Source: Streptomyces regalis | GTDB taxonomy: Bacteria > Actinomycetota > Actinomycetes > Streptomycetales > Streptomycetaceae | DNA: 54,606 bases | Direction of reading: 5' to 3' | Assembly: GCF_001509475.1 (NCBI RefSeq) | Contig: NZ_LLZG01000359.1 | Coordinates: 1-54,606 of the forward strand | Part shown: in pieces, positions 44,017 to 52,028 of the stretch | Numbering within the stretch: the stretch's first letter is position 1 | Layout: each line of letters opens with the position of its first letter | Notes under the pieces: generated by a model | Databases searched by the model: none | Told to the model about the DNA's origin: nothing | Seen by the model: the letters and a program-made list of their open reading frames with translations, nothing else | Translations under genes and position numbers: made by a program

Positions 44017-45360
44017 TCACCCCTCCAGCAACCGCTGCCCCACGTACTCGCCCTCCGTCGCCCCGCCCGGCACCGCGAACAGCCCGCTCGCCTCGTGCCG
44101 GATGAACTTCGACAGCGCGTCGCCGCGGTCGAGCTTGCGCTGGACGGTGACAAAGCCGCGCAGTGGGTCGGCCTGCCAGCAGATGAACAGCAGCCCCGCG
44201 TCGGGCACCCCGTCCGCGTCGATGCCGTCGTGGTACGAGAAGGGGCGCCGCAGCATGGCCGCGCCGCCGTTCTGGTCGGGCCGGGTGATGCGGGCGTGGG
44301 CGTTGAGGGGGACGACCAGATTCCCTGCCTTGTCCGTCTTCTCCAGGTCCATCTCGGTCGTCTCGGTGCCCCCGGACAGCGGCGCCCCGTCGGACTTGTG
44401 GCGCCCGATGACATCCTCCTGCTCCTTGACCGAGAGCTGCTCCCAGTCGTCGAGAAGCATGCGGATGCGGCGTACGACGGCGTAGGAGCCGTCTGCCATC
44501 CAGGCCGGGTCCTTCGCACTGGACTCCGGGACGAAGATGCGCTGGTCGAAGTCGGCGTCCGTCGGCTTCGGATTGCGCGTACCGTCCATCTGGCCCATCA
44601 GGTTGCGCGCCGTCATCGGGTGCGCGGTGGCCCCCGGCGACCGGTTGAAGCCGTTCATCTGCCACCGCACCTTGGCGGCCTGGCCGGCGTCCTTCTGGAT
44701 CGCGCGCAGGGCGTGGAAGGCGACCAGGGCGTCGTTGGCGCCGATCTGCACCCACAGGTCGCCATTGCTGCGCGCCTTGTCGAGCTGGTCGGAGGAGAAG
44801 TCCGGCAGCGGGTCCAGGGAGACCGGGCGCTGCTTCTCCAGGCCGGTTCGTGCGAAGAAGCTGTGCCCGAAGCCGAAGGTGATCGTCAGTGCCGCCGGCC
44901 CGGCGTCCCGGGCCACATCCGTGTCGTCCTGCTTGGCCGCCTCGCCCGCCATCAGCCGCTGCGCCGTCTCCGACCAGCGGCGCAGCAATGCCGCGGCTTC
45001 CTTGCGGCCCGCGCCCGCCGTCAGGTCGAAGGCGACGACGTGGCCGCGCGCCTGGAGTGGCTGGAGGATGCCGGGTTGATGTTTCCCGTGAAACATCACC
45101 TGATCGGCGCCCAGCGAGGTGAGCGGCGTCGCCTCGGCCGGCCGGGCGGCGTATCCCACGGCCCCGCCGGCCGCACCGAGCATCAGCCCGCCGGCACCGG
45201 CGGTCCCGAGCAGCCGTCGCCGCGAAATGCCGTCCTTGTGTGAGGCGCTTTCTGGAAGGCCGCCATTAAGTGCGGTCTCGCCATTAAGTGCCTTCTCGGG
45301 AGTCTGGGGAATCTGGGGAGTCCCAGGAGTACGGGCCTCCGGAATGGACTGGTCAGCCAT
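44017..45360 (-). CDS. dtpA: Tat-exported Dyp-type haem peroxidase DtpA (EfeB family)
   Basis: A 447-residue protein. A twin-arginine signal lies near 43-80 (ISRRRLLGTAGAGGLMLGAA, then an Ala-rich stretch ending PAEA). The DyP fold follows: GQMDGTRNP is the GxxDG motif with catalytic Asp, AHARITRPDQ carries the candidate proximal His, and MLRRPFSYHDG the conserved Arg. In S. lividans DtpA works with the Sco and ECuC copper chaperones in copper-dependent development and GlxA maturation, and the same genes are beside it here. The ATG at 45360 follows the CopCD stop by 8 bp. A parS-like site lies in the coding sequence, encoding VMFHGKHQ. Confidence 0.93.
   Translation of the reverse strand: MADQSIPEARTPGTPQIPQTPEKALNGETALNGGLPESASHKDGISRRRLLGTAGAGGLMLGAAGGAVGYAARPAEATPLTSLGADQVMFHGKHQPGILQPLQARGHVVAFDLTAGAGRKEAAALLRRWSETAQRLMAGEAAKQDDTDVARDAGPAALTITFGFGHSFFARTGLEKQRPVSLDPLPDFSSDQLDKARSNGDLWVQIGANDALVAFHALRAIQKDAGQAAKVRWQMNGFNRSPGATAHPMTARNLMGQMDGTRNPKPTDADFDQRIFVPESSAKDPAWMADGSYAVVRRIRMLLDDWEQLSVKEQEDVIGRHKSDGAPLSGGTETTEMDLEKTDKAGNLVVPLNAHARITRPDQNGGAAMLRRPFSYHDGIDADGVPDAGLLFICWQADPLRGFVTVQRKLDRGDALSKFIRHEASGLFAVPGGATEGEYVGQRLLEG
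45080..45095. other. parS: degenerate parS site inside dtpA
   Basis: TGTTTCCCGTGAAACA differs from the palindrome at one central base (CCCGTG for CACGTG). The flanks extend the symmetry to GATGTTTC...GAAACATC (45078-45097). It is coding, so the sequence is under two constraints if ParB still binds it. Confidence 0.65.
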
Positions 45361-45368
45361 GGTGCGGT

Positions 45369-47471
45369 TCAGCCGATCTGCGCGTTCTTGGAGACGGTGG
45401 TCTGGTCGATGTCGGAGGTCCGCACGGTGACGGCGATCTTCCATTCGCCCGCCATGGGGATCTGGACTCCGTTCGCCGACCAGTGTCCGGTGGCGATGTG
45501 GTCGGGGACCACGGGCAGCGGACCGATGTCCTGGGACTCGAGGGTGAAGGCGACCTTCACCTCGGGGACGTCGAAGGCTCGGCCGTTCGGCCGCTCCGCG
45601 TAGACGTGCATCTCGTTGCCGCCCACGCGCGCGGGATCGAGGTCGATCCGCACGACGCCCTTGCCGTCCTCGCCGCCGGTGTCGAAGGACATGTCCAGGG
45701 TCAGCGCCCCGGCCGCCGAGGCGTCGGCGGAAGAGGACGACGTGGCCGCCCTGGCCTGCTCCTCCGTTCGCCCCGGTTCGGTCGACGTCAGCATGGTGGT
45801 GACGGCGAGCAGGACGACGGCGACGCCCGCCTCGGCGAGCACCGAGCGGCGCAGTCCGAACCGGTTCGGGTCGGCGTCCCGCTGCTGCTTCTGCCGTGCC
45901 GTGTCGATCGCAGCCTGCTGCCGGGCGAGCTGGGCGGCGCGCTGGGAATCGCTGCTCTTGGATTCGCCGCCCTTGTTGCCGGATACGGCGGCCGAGGCGT
46001 CCTGCTTGCCGGAAGCGGAAGCGGAGGAAGTGAGGGTGGAGGCTGAGGCTGAGGCTGAGGCGGTGGCGTGCTCCCGCTCGCCCTCAACGTCCTCGTCCTC
46101 GCCCTTGCCCTCGACGTCCTCGACTGTGCCCGTCCCGCTCTGGCCCTCGACAGCCTCCCCCGCGGCGGTGTCCGCCTCGCCCGTGACCGCCTCCTTCTCG
46201 CCCTCAGCCGCGTCCTTTGCCTCCCGCCGCTTCACCACGACGGCCTCCGCCAGCCGCGCCGTCCACCGCCGCGAGATCCACGCGATCCCGACCAGCAGCA
46301 CCACGAGCCCGATCTTGACCAGCAGAAGCTGCCCGTACCGCGTCCCGGTGAACGCCGACCACGACCCGAGCTGTCGCCACGACTGGTAGATCCCGGTCGC
46401 GACCAGCGCGAGCACGCTGCCGAAGGCGACACGCGAGAACCGTCGTACGGCGGAGGCCTCGACCGGCGTGTCCGCGGGCGCCCAGTAGAGGCCGACAAGG
46501 AGTGCGGTGAGCCCGCCGAGCCACCCCGCGACGGCCAGCAGGTGGACGACGTCGACCGGCATCGCGATCCCGGCCTGGAGCCCGGTCGAGGCGTGCTCGG
46601 ACATCGCCCAGCTCGCCGCGAGCCCCGCCGCCACGACGGTCCCGCCGATCGCGAGCCCGAAGGTCAGGTCCTGCTGCTCCTCTTCCTCACGCTTGTCGTA
46701 CGCCCCGAACAGCACCGCGACGAACAGCGCCGCAGCGGCGAGCAGCAGCAGCCGGGACACCAGCGCCGCACCCGTCTTGGTCTGCAGCACCTGCCCGAGC
46801 AGGTCCAGGTCGAAGATGTCGCCGATCTTCCCGGTGCTGGTGTACGAGCCGCGCACGAGCAGCAGACCGAGCGTGGCGGCGGTCAGGGCCAGCCAGCCGG
46901 AGACGACGAGCCGCTGGAGCACCCGCACGCCCGCCCCGCGCTGCCAGCAGGCGAGTACGAAGGCGGCGGCGCCGACCATGACGGTGAAGCCGGCGTACGA
47001 CACGTACCGCCCGAACCCGTAGAGCGCGCCGACGATTCCGCCGCCTGCCGTCTGGTCGGAGACGGAGACGGTGGTCTGGGAGGGTGCGCCGATGGAGAAG
47101 GTGTAGGCGCCGGCGACGGGATGGCTGTCCTCGGACACCACCTGGTAGGTGACGGTGTACGTGCCGTCGGGCAGGCCGCTGTGGAGTTTCACGGCGTACG
47201 TGGTGCCGCTGGGGTTGGCCGGGTCGCCGCGGTCGATCCGCTTGCCCTTGGGGTCGAGCACGCGCAGGGAGTCGTCGGACAGGGCGACCTTCTCGGAGAA
47301 GGTCAGCGAGACCTGCGTCGGGGCCTCGTCGACCACCGCCCCCTGCCGGGGGTCGCTGCCGGTCAGCGCGGCATGCGCGGAGACCGGCCCGGCACCGGCG
47401 AGGAGCAGGCCGGTGGCGGCCAGGAGCAGCAGCACCAGGATCCGGACGCGGGGGGCGATGGTCTGGGTCAA
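45369..47471 (-). CDS. copper-resistance CopC-CopD fusion with C-terminal YtkA-like domain
   Basis: A 700-residue membrane protein. The signal peptide (1-32) ends at SAHAALTGSDP, where His 33 is the expected CopC copper ligand; EDSHPVAGAYTF near 115 supplies another. An eight-helix CopD domain spans about 150-400. An acidic, Glu/Ala/Ser-rich cytoplasmic linker (420-520) precedes another helix (RRSVLAEAGVAVVLLAVTTM, 535-560) and an extracellular YtkA/FixH-like domain (585-698). TTG start at 47471 with GAGGGAGAG. It probably imports or delivers copper to the secreted oxidases. Confidence 0.9.
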   Translation of the reverse strand: MTQTIAPRVRILVLLLLAATGLLLAGAGPVSAHAALTGSDPRQGAVVDEAPTQVSLTFSEKVALSDDSLRVLDPKGKRIDRGDPANPSGTTYAVKLHSGLPDGTYTVTYQVVSEDSHPVAGAYTFSIGAPSQTTVSVSDQTAGGGIVGALYGFGRYVSYAGFTVMVGAAAFVLACWQRGAGVRVLQRLVVSGWLALTAATLGLLLVRGSYTSTGKIGDIFDLDLLGQVLQTKTGAALVSRLLLLAAAALFVAVLFGAYDKREEEEQQDLTFGLAIGGTVVAAGLAASWAMSEHASTGLQAGIAMPVDVVHLLAVAGWLGGLTALLVGLYWAPADTPVEASAVRRFSRVAFGSVLALVATGIYQSWRQLGSWSAFTGTRYGQLLLVKIGLVVLLVGIAWISRRWTARLAEAVVVKRREAKDAAEGEKEAVTGEADTAAGEAVEGQSGTGTVEDVEGKGEDEDVEGEREHATASASASASTLTSSASASGKQDASAAVSGNKGGESKSSDSQRAAQLARQQAAIDTARQKQQRDADPNRFGLRRSVLAEAGVAVVLLAVTTMLTSTEPGRTEEQARAATSSSSADASAAGALTLDMSFDTGGEDGKGVVRIDLDPARVGGNEMHVYAERPNGRAFDVPEVKVAFTLESQDIGPLPVVPDHIATGHWSANGVQIPMAGEWKIAVTVRTSDIDQTTVSKNAQIG

Positions 47472-47484
47472 GGCGATCTCTCCC

Positions 47485-47955
47485 TCAGTGTCCGGTCTTC
47501 GGGTTGTACGTCGCCGACTTCACCGGCATCTCGACCGTGACCGTGCCGGACTCGGCGAAGTGGAGCTGCACGGTCACCTTCTCGCCCTGCTGCGGCTTGC
47601 GCTTCAGCTTCTCGAACATCAGATGGCTGCCGCCGCTCTTGAACACGAGTTGACCGTGCGCGGGGACGTCGAGGTCCTTGACCTCCTGCATCGACGATCC
47701 GACGGTCTCGTGGGCGGTGACCTCGCCGACGTCGCTGGTGACGGAGGTCAACTCGTCCTTCGTACCGCCCTTGTTGGTGACCGTCAGGAAGCCGGCCGCC
47801 ATGGAGTCCGACACCGGCTGCGGCATGTAGGCGCCGCTGACGGACACTTCGGCCCCGGAGCCGGCCTGGGAGTCGGCCCGGGTGTCCCCGGAACCGCAGC
47901 CCGCGAGGAACAGGGTCCCGGTCAGGACCGCGACGGGGGCGACGAGACGCCTCAC
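47485..47955 (-). CDS. ecuC: extracytoplasmic copper chaperone, PCu(A)C family lipoprotein
   Basis: A 156-residue lipoprotein (lipobox LAGC at 17-20). The copper motif H-X10-M-X21-H-X-M appears as HETVGSSMQEVKDL then AHGQLVFKSGGSHLMFE. In S. lividans ECuC receives Cu(I) and passes it to Sco. GTG at 47955 overlaps the sco TGA, so sco and ecuC are coupled. The third His in AHETV and the Met ligands look intact. Confidence 0.92.
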   Translation of the reverse strand: MRRLVAPVAVLTGTLFLAGCGSGDTRADSQAGSGAEVSVSGAYMPQPVSDSMAAGFLTVTNKGGTKDELTSVTSDVGEVTAHETVGSSMQEVKDLDVPAHGQLVFKSGGSHLMFEKLKRKPQQGEKVTVQLHFAESGTVTVEMPVKSATYNPKTGH

Positions 47956-48605
47956 GGCTTCTCCCCCTTGATGAGCTTGGGGAGGTCCTTGGTGTAGTCG
48001 TCGACGGTGGCGTCCTCGGTGTAGAGGACGTACCCGGCGTCGGTCTTCGGTGAGAACGCGACGACCTGGGTGCCGTGGGTGGAGACCACCTTGCCGTTCT
48101 TGTCCTTGTGCGGCGGCTCGATGGTGATGCCGAGGGTGCGGGCGCCGGCCTGGATGGTGTCGAAGTCGCCGGTCAGGCCGACGACCTGCGGGTCAATGCC
48201 CTTGAGCCACTTGCCGAGCGCGGACGCGGTGTCGCGCTCCGGGTCGGTGGTGACGAACACGACGCGCAGCTCGTCCTGCTGCGCCTTGGACAGCTGCTTC
48301 TTGGCGACGGCGACGTTGTTCATCGTCAGCGGGCAGACGTCGGGGCAGTTGGTGTAGCCGAAGTAGATCAGCGTCGGCCTGCCCTCGGTCTCCTTGCGGA
48401 GGTCGTACTTCTTGCCGTTCGTGTCGGTGAGGACCAGGTCGGGCTTCTCGAACGGCTTGTCGAGGACGATGGCGGCCTTGTCCGAGCCGGCCTCCTCGGA
48501 GACCACGGTGACGGGCTGGGCGCTGTCCTCACCGCTGCCGCAGGCGGAGAGGGTCAGGGTGGCGGCGGCGAGCAGTGCGGCCGCGGCGAAAGTCTTCTTG
48601 CGCAT
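47952..48605 (-). CDS. sco: Sco1/SenC-family copper chaperone lipoprotein
   Basis: A 217-residue thioredoxin-fold lipoprotein (lipobox LSAC near 19-22). The copper-binding motif is CPDVC near 87-91 with the third ligand His in VSTHGTQVVAF near 177. Sco proteins insert copper into the CuA site of cytochrome c oxidase and in Streptomyces pass it on to development-linked copper enzymes. ATG at 48605 with GGGAC upstream. It is second in the leftward copper operon after the YcnI-like gene. Confidence 0.94.
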   Translation of the reverse strand: MRKKTFAAAALLAAATLTLSACGSGEDSAQPVTVVSEEAGSDKAAIVLDKPFEKPDLVLTDTNGKKYDLRKETEGRPTLIYFGYTNCPDVCPLTMNNVAVAKKQLSKAQQDELRVVFVTTDPERDTASALGKWLKGIDPQVVGLTGDFDTIQAGARTLGITIEPPHKDKNGKVVSTHGTQVVAFSPKTDAGYVLYTEDATVDDYTKDLPKLIKGEKP

Positions 48606-48683
48606 AGAAAAATGTCCCAGTTGTGAGAGCTCCGGCGCGCACCGGGGTGTGTGCCCCGGCGCGCGCCGCGAACCGAAGGGGCG

Positions 48684-49430
48684 TCAGGCGTCGGTGCGCC
48701 GACGGCCGGCGAGCACGCCGTACGCCACGCCCAGCGCGCCGACGACGATGCCGACCACGCCCAGAACGCGGGCGGTGGTGTCGCTGCTGTCGGCGGGCTC
48801 GGCGGCGGCGGTCTTCGCGGAGGCGGCCTCGGCGTCGTCGGAGTCGGCGGCCTTCTCGGACGACGACGAGCCGTGGTGGCCGTCCTCGGCGGCGGACAGT
48901 TCGAGCACCGGGGCCGGGTTCTCCGGCTCCTCCTGGCCGTCCTGCGGTACCTCGATCCAGCGCACGACCTCCTTGTTGGAGTACGTCTGGATCGCCTTGA
49001 AGACCAGTTCGTCGGCGTCCTCGGGGAGCTGGCCGACGGCGACCGGGAACTTCTGGAAGAAGCCCGCCTTGATGCCGTCGCCGGTGGCCGTCCAGGTGAT
49101 CTTGGAGACCGCCTCGGAGATCTTCTCGCCGTGCATCTCGATCGGCTTGTCCAGCTTGGACTTGGTGACCTTGATGTCCCAGCCGTTGATCGCCTCCGGC
49201 ATCGCCGAGGCCAGCGGGTGGTCGGTCGGGAAGTTGACCTCGAGCTTGGTGGTCGAGGCGTTGTCGCGCTCGTTCGGCACCTTGAAGTCGACGACCGCGT
49301 AACCGCCCTTGGCGGCGGTGCCCTCCGGCTGGACGCTGACGTGGGCGAAGGCGGGGGCGGACAGGGCGAGCACGGCCGTGCCGGCGAGGGCGCTTGCGGC
49401 GGCGATGCGAGAGGCCTTCATTCGAGGCAT
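48684..49430 (-). CDS. YcnI-like (DUF1775) copper-binding membrane-anchored protein
   Basis: A 248-residue protein. A signal peptide (1-28) ends at AFA, leaving mature His 1 (HVSVQPEGTA), a known copper-binding arrangement in YcnI. The DUF1775 beta domain spans about 30-165 (WDIKVTKSKLDKPI, WIEVPQDGQEEPENPAP). A Ser/Ala/Asp-rich linker with HHG, a C-terminal helix (TTARVLGVVGIVVGALGVAY) and a basic RRRTDA anchor follow. The ATG at 49430 is positioned after GGAG. First gene of the copper operon, so its promoter should be in 49431-49628. Confidence 0.9.
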   Translation of the reverse strand: MPRMKASRIAAASALAGTAVLALSAPAFAHVSVQPEGTAAKGGYAVVDFKVPNERDNASTTKLEVNFPTDHPLASAMPEAINGWDIKVTKSKLDKPIEMHGEKISEAVSKITWTATGDGIKAGFFQKFPVAVGQLPEDADELVFKAIQTYSNKEVVRWIEVPQDGQEEPENPAPVLELSAAEDGHHGSSSSEKAADSDDAEAASAKTAAAEPADSSDTTARVLGVVGIVVGALGVAYGVLAGRRRTDA

Positions 49431-49628
49431 TCGGAGCACTCCACTGTGAGTGAGATTCGGGATTCTGGTGGTGAAGAGGAGTACGCGTGCGCAGGGGTGC
49501 CCGATCAGGCGGGAAGCAGCGGGAAAGGCAGAACGAAGCTGTCCCTCGATCGGAAACTCGGGCACGCGCGCGTGCCGCACGACGGCGGCTCCTCATCCCC
49601 ACGTCAGTGGAGTGACGGTCGCGTCGTG

Positions 49629-50474
49629 TCAGGCGGCGAGGACGAATGCGGTGTCGGGCGGGCCGCGCCTGACCACCGTGTGCTGGAGTGCGAGGGCGCG
49701 GGGCTCGGACGGGCCGAACCATCCGGCGCACTGGATGCGCGGGCCCGCCTCGGGCGCGCCCGGCAGTCCGACACGCAGGGCGCGCACCAGCGCGAGCGCC
49801 CCGCGCAGGGATCGTACGGACGCCCCCTCGGCGACCGAGTGCGCCGACAGGGCGGACATCTCGACGATCCGCAGCAGGGCCATGTCCCCGCGCCGCAGCA
49901 GCCACCCCGCGACGACCGCCGCGAGAACGTGGGCCAGCACCATGGGCAGGGACGGCAGCAGCGAAGCGGTGGAGTCGGTGGCGGAGTCCGTGACGGTGGA
50001 CAGGGCGTCCATCGACGGATGTGAGGCATGCGCCCCGGTGGCCGGGCCGATCCGCGCCTCGGTGAGGATCCGCTCCGCCCGGGCCGGGCTGATGGCCGCC
50101 GCGGCGGTTCCGCAGAGGAGCCGCGCCGCCTGTTCCACGAGCGCGGCGTCGGACATGGAGGCGGAGGAGGCCGTGGTGGCCGCCCCGGCACTCGCCCCGT
50201 GCTGCCCGAGCCCGAACAGCGTGTGCAGCACGGTCTGGCCGGCCGCGAGCAGCCCCGCGATCCCGGGCAGCGAACGCTCACGTCCCGCGAACGGCACCGT
50301 GACCAGAACAACACCGAGGAACCCCGCGCCCAGCGTCCACAACGGGATCCTGGCGCAGGAGCCCAGCACGTGCCCGAACGCGGCCAGCACGACGCAGACC
50401 GCGGAGAACACCGCGGCCCGCAGTATCCGGAGATCACTTCCGGAGCGCGCCGTGCGCGGGTGGGGGGCAGTCAT
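49629..50474 (-). CDS. conserved membrane protein of unknown function
   Basis: A 281-residue protein with three N-terminal helices (about 17-37, 44-63, 70-90), a Ser/Ala-rich loop, another helix near 180 (LPMVLAHVLAAVVAGWLL) and a soluble C-terminus (RGALALVRALRVGLPG). It lies upstream of the YcnI copper operon in the same direction with a 198-bp gap, which holds a small CGTCA/TGACG dyad near 49600. It may be a copper-locus accessory protein, but no metal motif (Cys/His/Met cluster) is visible. Confidence 0.7.
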   Translation of the reverse strand: MTAPHPRTARSGSDLRILRAAVFSAVCVVLAAFGHVLGSCARIPLWTLGAGFLGVVLVTVPFAGRERSLPGIAGLLAAGQTVLHTLFGLGQHGASAGAATTASSASMSDAALVEQAARLLCGTAAAAISPARAERILTEARIGPATGAHASHPSMDALSTVTDSATDSTASLLPSLPMVLAHVLAAVVAGWLLRRGDMALLRIVEMSALSAHSVAEGASVRSLRGALALVRALRVGLPGAPEAGPRIQCAGWFGPSEPRALALQHTVVRRGPPDTAFVLAA

Positions 50475-50546
50475 GGCGGGCTCATCATCGCACTGGCCTT
50501 ATCGCCGCCATACGGCAGGTCCGCAAGATGACGTACGGGTGGTTGA

Positions 50547-50577
50547 GGGCGTACGAGGAGATAGGAGTCGTACGCCC
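50547..50577. promoter_or_regulatory. perfect 10-bp inverted repeat, operator or terminator
   Basis: GGGCGTACGA at 50547-50556 and its exact complement at 50568-50577, with an 11-nt purine-rich centre (GGAGATAGGAG). It lies in the divergent 259-bp gap between the membrane protein and the ATPase gene, so an operator is more likely than a terminator. No cognate regulator is known. Confidence 0.5.
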
Positions 50578-50733
50578 GGAAGATCACCTTCTGGTGTGGG
50601 CCGCCCCCACATACACCGATTCCTGCGTAGGCGCATCGACCATATGGGCGGCATCACGTCAATGAAGTGCTTACAGCGGGGCACTCGCGGCAATACGTAA
50701 CGGTATGTCGAGCCGCGGCCAGGAGGCTGGAGC

Positions 50734-51183
50734 ATGAGCATCTGGTGGTCACTCCATCTGCGGCGGGAAGCCGCGAGCGTGCCGCTCGCCCGGCGGTTGC
50801 TGATCGGCACCATGGAGACCGCGGGTGTCGACCCCGATGTGTCGTACGACCTCTCTGTCGCCCTCAGCGAGGCTTGCGCGAACGCCGTCGAGCACGGCGG
50901 CGACACCGCTCCTGACGGCTCCCCCCAGGCCTACCGCGTCACGGCCTACCTCGACGGCGAGAAGTGCCACATCGAGGTCACCGACTCGGGCCCCGGCTTC
51001 ATCGCCCCGCACCGCGCCCCACGCCCGGCGGCCACCGACGCCGAGCACGGCCGAGGGCTCTGCCTCATCGAGCAACTCGCCGACCACGTCCAGATCGGCA
51101 ACAAGCCGGGCCGGGGCGGGGCGGTGGTGAGCTTCGACAAGATCCTCAAATGGAGGGAAGACGCCCCTCTGGTGGCGGTGTAG
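50734..51183 (+). CDS. anti-sigma-factor-type HATPase_c protein
   Basis: A 149-residue GHKL ATPase of the RsbW/SpoIIAB type. The N-box is EACANAVEHGG near 50-60, G1 is DSGPGF near 86, and G2 GRGLCLIEQL near 108. Such small proteins usually phosphorylate an anti-anti-sigma factor or hold a sigma factor. GGAGG and GGAG precede the ATG. No partner anti-anti-sigma (STAS) or sigma gene is adjacent, so its target is elsewhere. Confidence 0.88.
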   Translation: MSIWWSLHLRREAASVPLARRLLIGTMETAGVDPDVSYDLSVALSEACANAVEHGGDTAPDGSPQAYRVTAYLDGEKCHIEVTDSGPGFIAPHRAPRPAATDAEHGRGLCLIEQLADHVQIGNKPGRGGAVVSFDKILKWREDAPLVAV

Positions 51184-51190
51184 TGCCGGT

Positions 51191-51230
51191 GGTGAGGGCT
51201 CGGGAGCGGGGGATCAGGGCTCCCGTCACC
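51191..51230 (+). terminator. terminator hairpin after the ATPase gene
   Basis: CGGGAGC (51201-51207) pairs with GCTCCCG (51219-51225), extended by GGTGA/TCACC (51191-51195 / 51226-51230), with an 11-nt loop. It is 8 bp past the stop. Confidence 0.65.
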
Positions 51231-51349
51231 CGTGACGATCAAGCGGAAGGGCTCCGCATGGCTGCCGGCACTGCCCCGGGATGAATTCAGCCACCCGAGG
51301 AGACCAGCGCGACGTCCCCCAGAGACATCGCAGTTGGGAAGGTGGTGGA

Positions 51350-51961
51350 TCAGGAGTAGTCGCCGCGTTCGGCCCGGCGCAGGATGTCGCGCTCCCGGCC
51401 GGTCTGGGTGTCAAGGCAGTCCTCGTGGTCGATGACGATGGTGTCATCGGCCGGCCGGGCGCGTACCTGAGCCCCGTAAGCGTCGGTCGCCTTCACCAGG
51501 AGAGCATCCTGGTGTGCGGCGGGCCAGCTTTGGATCAGGTAGGACTCCACGACGTCCTCCACGGACGTCTGGTCGACGGCCCGGTCCCTGCCGCACGCAT
51601 GGACGCGCAGCCGGTACGGGCCTGGCCCTTGGGACGCCAGAGAGGGCAGATCCGCGGGGTCGTCCATGAAATGAGTCACCAGCACTTCCCCGGAACGGGA
51701 GGGGCACGAGATCTCAGCGATCTCCTCCCAGTCCGCAGCCACGTCGGGGCGCTGCGAGTGCATCTCGACAGTGACCTGGACGTTGCCGGTGTGGATCCCG
51801 GTTCTCACCTCGACGGCTCCGCCGGAGGCTGAGACCAGCCCGGTGAAGGTGCTGTCGAGGTCGTCGGCGAGGGGCCCCTGCGGGTCCACGATCTGGAAGT
51901 GGTGGTATTGGGCGAATACCAGAGCTGTCCCTGTACGGGCTGACTCATTCACAGCTGACAT
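51350..51961 (-). CDS. hypothetical protein, no family recognised
   Basis: A 203-residue soluble, acidic protein (MSAVNESARTGTALVFAQYH...). It has no signal peptide or membrane helix. Segments such as VEVRTGIHTGNVQVTVEMHS and PYRLRVHACGRDRAVDQTSV suggest a beta-rich domain. The ATG at 51961 is preceded by GGGAAG. The product is strongly biased to G/C third positions, so the gene is real. The position between the ATPase and the phospholipase D-like gene gives no functional hint. Confidence 0.65.
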   Translation of the reverse strand: MSAVNESARTGTALVFAQYHHFQIVDPQGPLADDLDSTFTGLVSASGGAVEVRTGIHTGNVQVTVEMHSQRPDVAADWEEIAEISCPSRSGEVLVTHFMDDPADLPSLASQGPGPYRLRVHACGRDRAVDQTSVEDVVESYLIQSWPAAHQDALLVKATDAYGAQVRARPADDTIVIDHEDCLDTQTGRERDILRRAERGDYS

Positions 51962-52028
51962 CTTCCCGATCTTGTCGCGGGCCCAGCGGATCCATATGAG
52001 GAATCGCTGATGCAGGGCCCCGCAGGGC

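Noticed and set aside
42850..45243. 797-codon plus-strand ORF opposite pheA and dtpA
   Set aside because: It is a mirror frame of two well-recognised genes, with Arg/His/Gly/Val-rich shadow composition and no domain.
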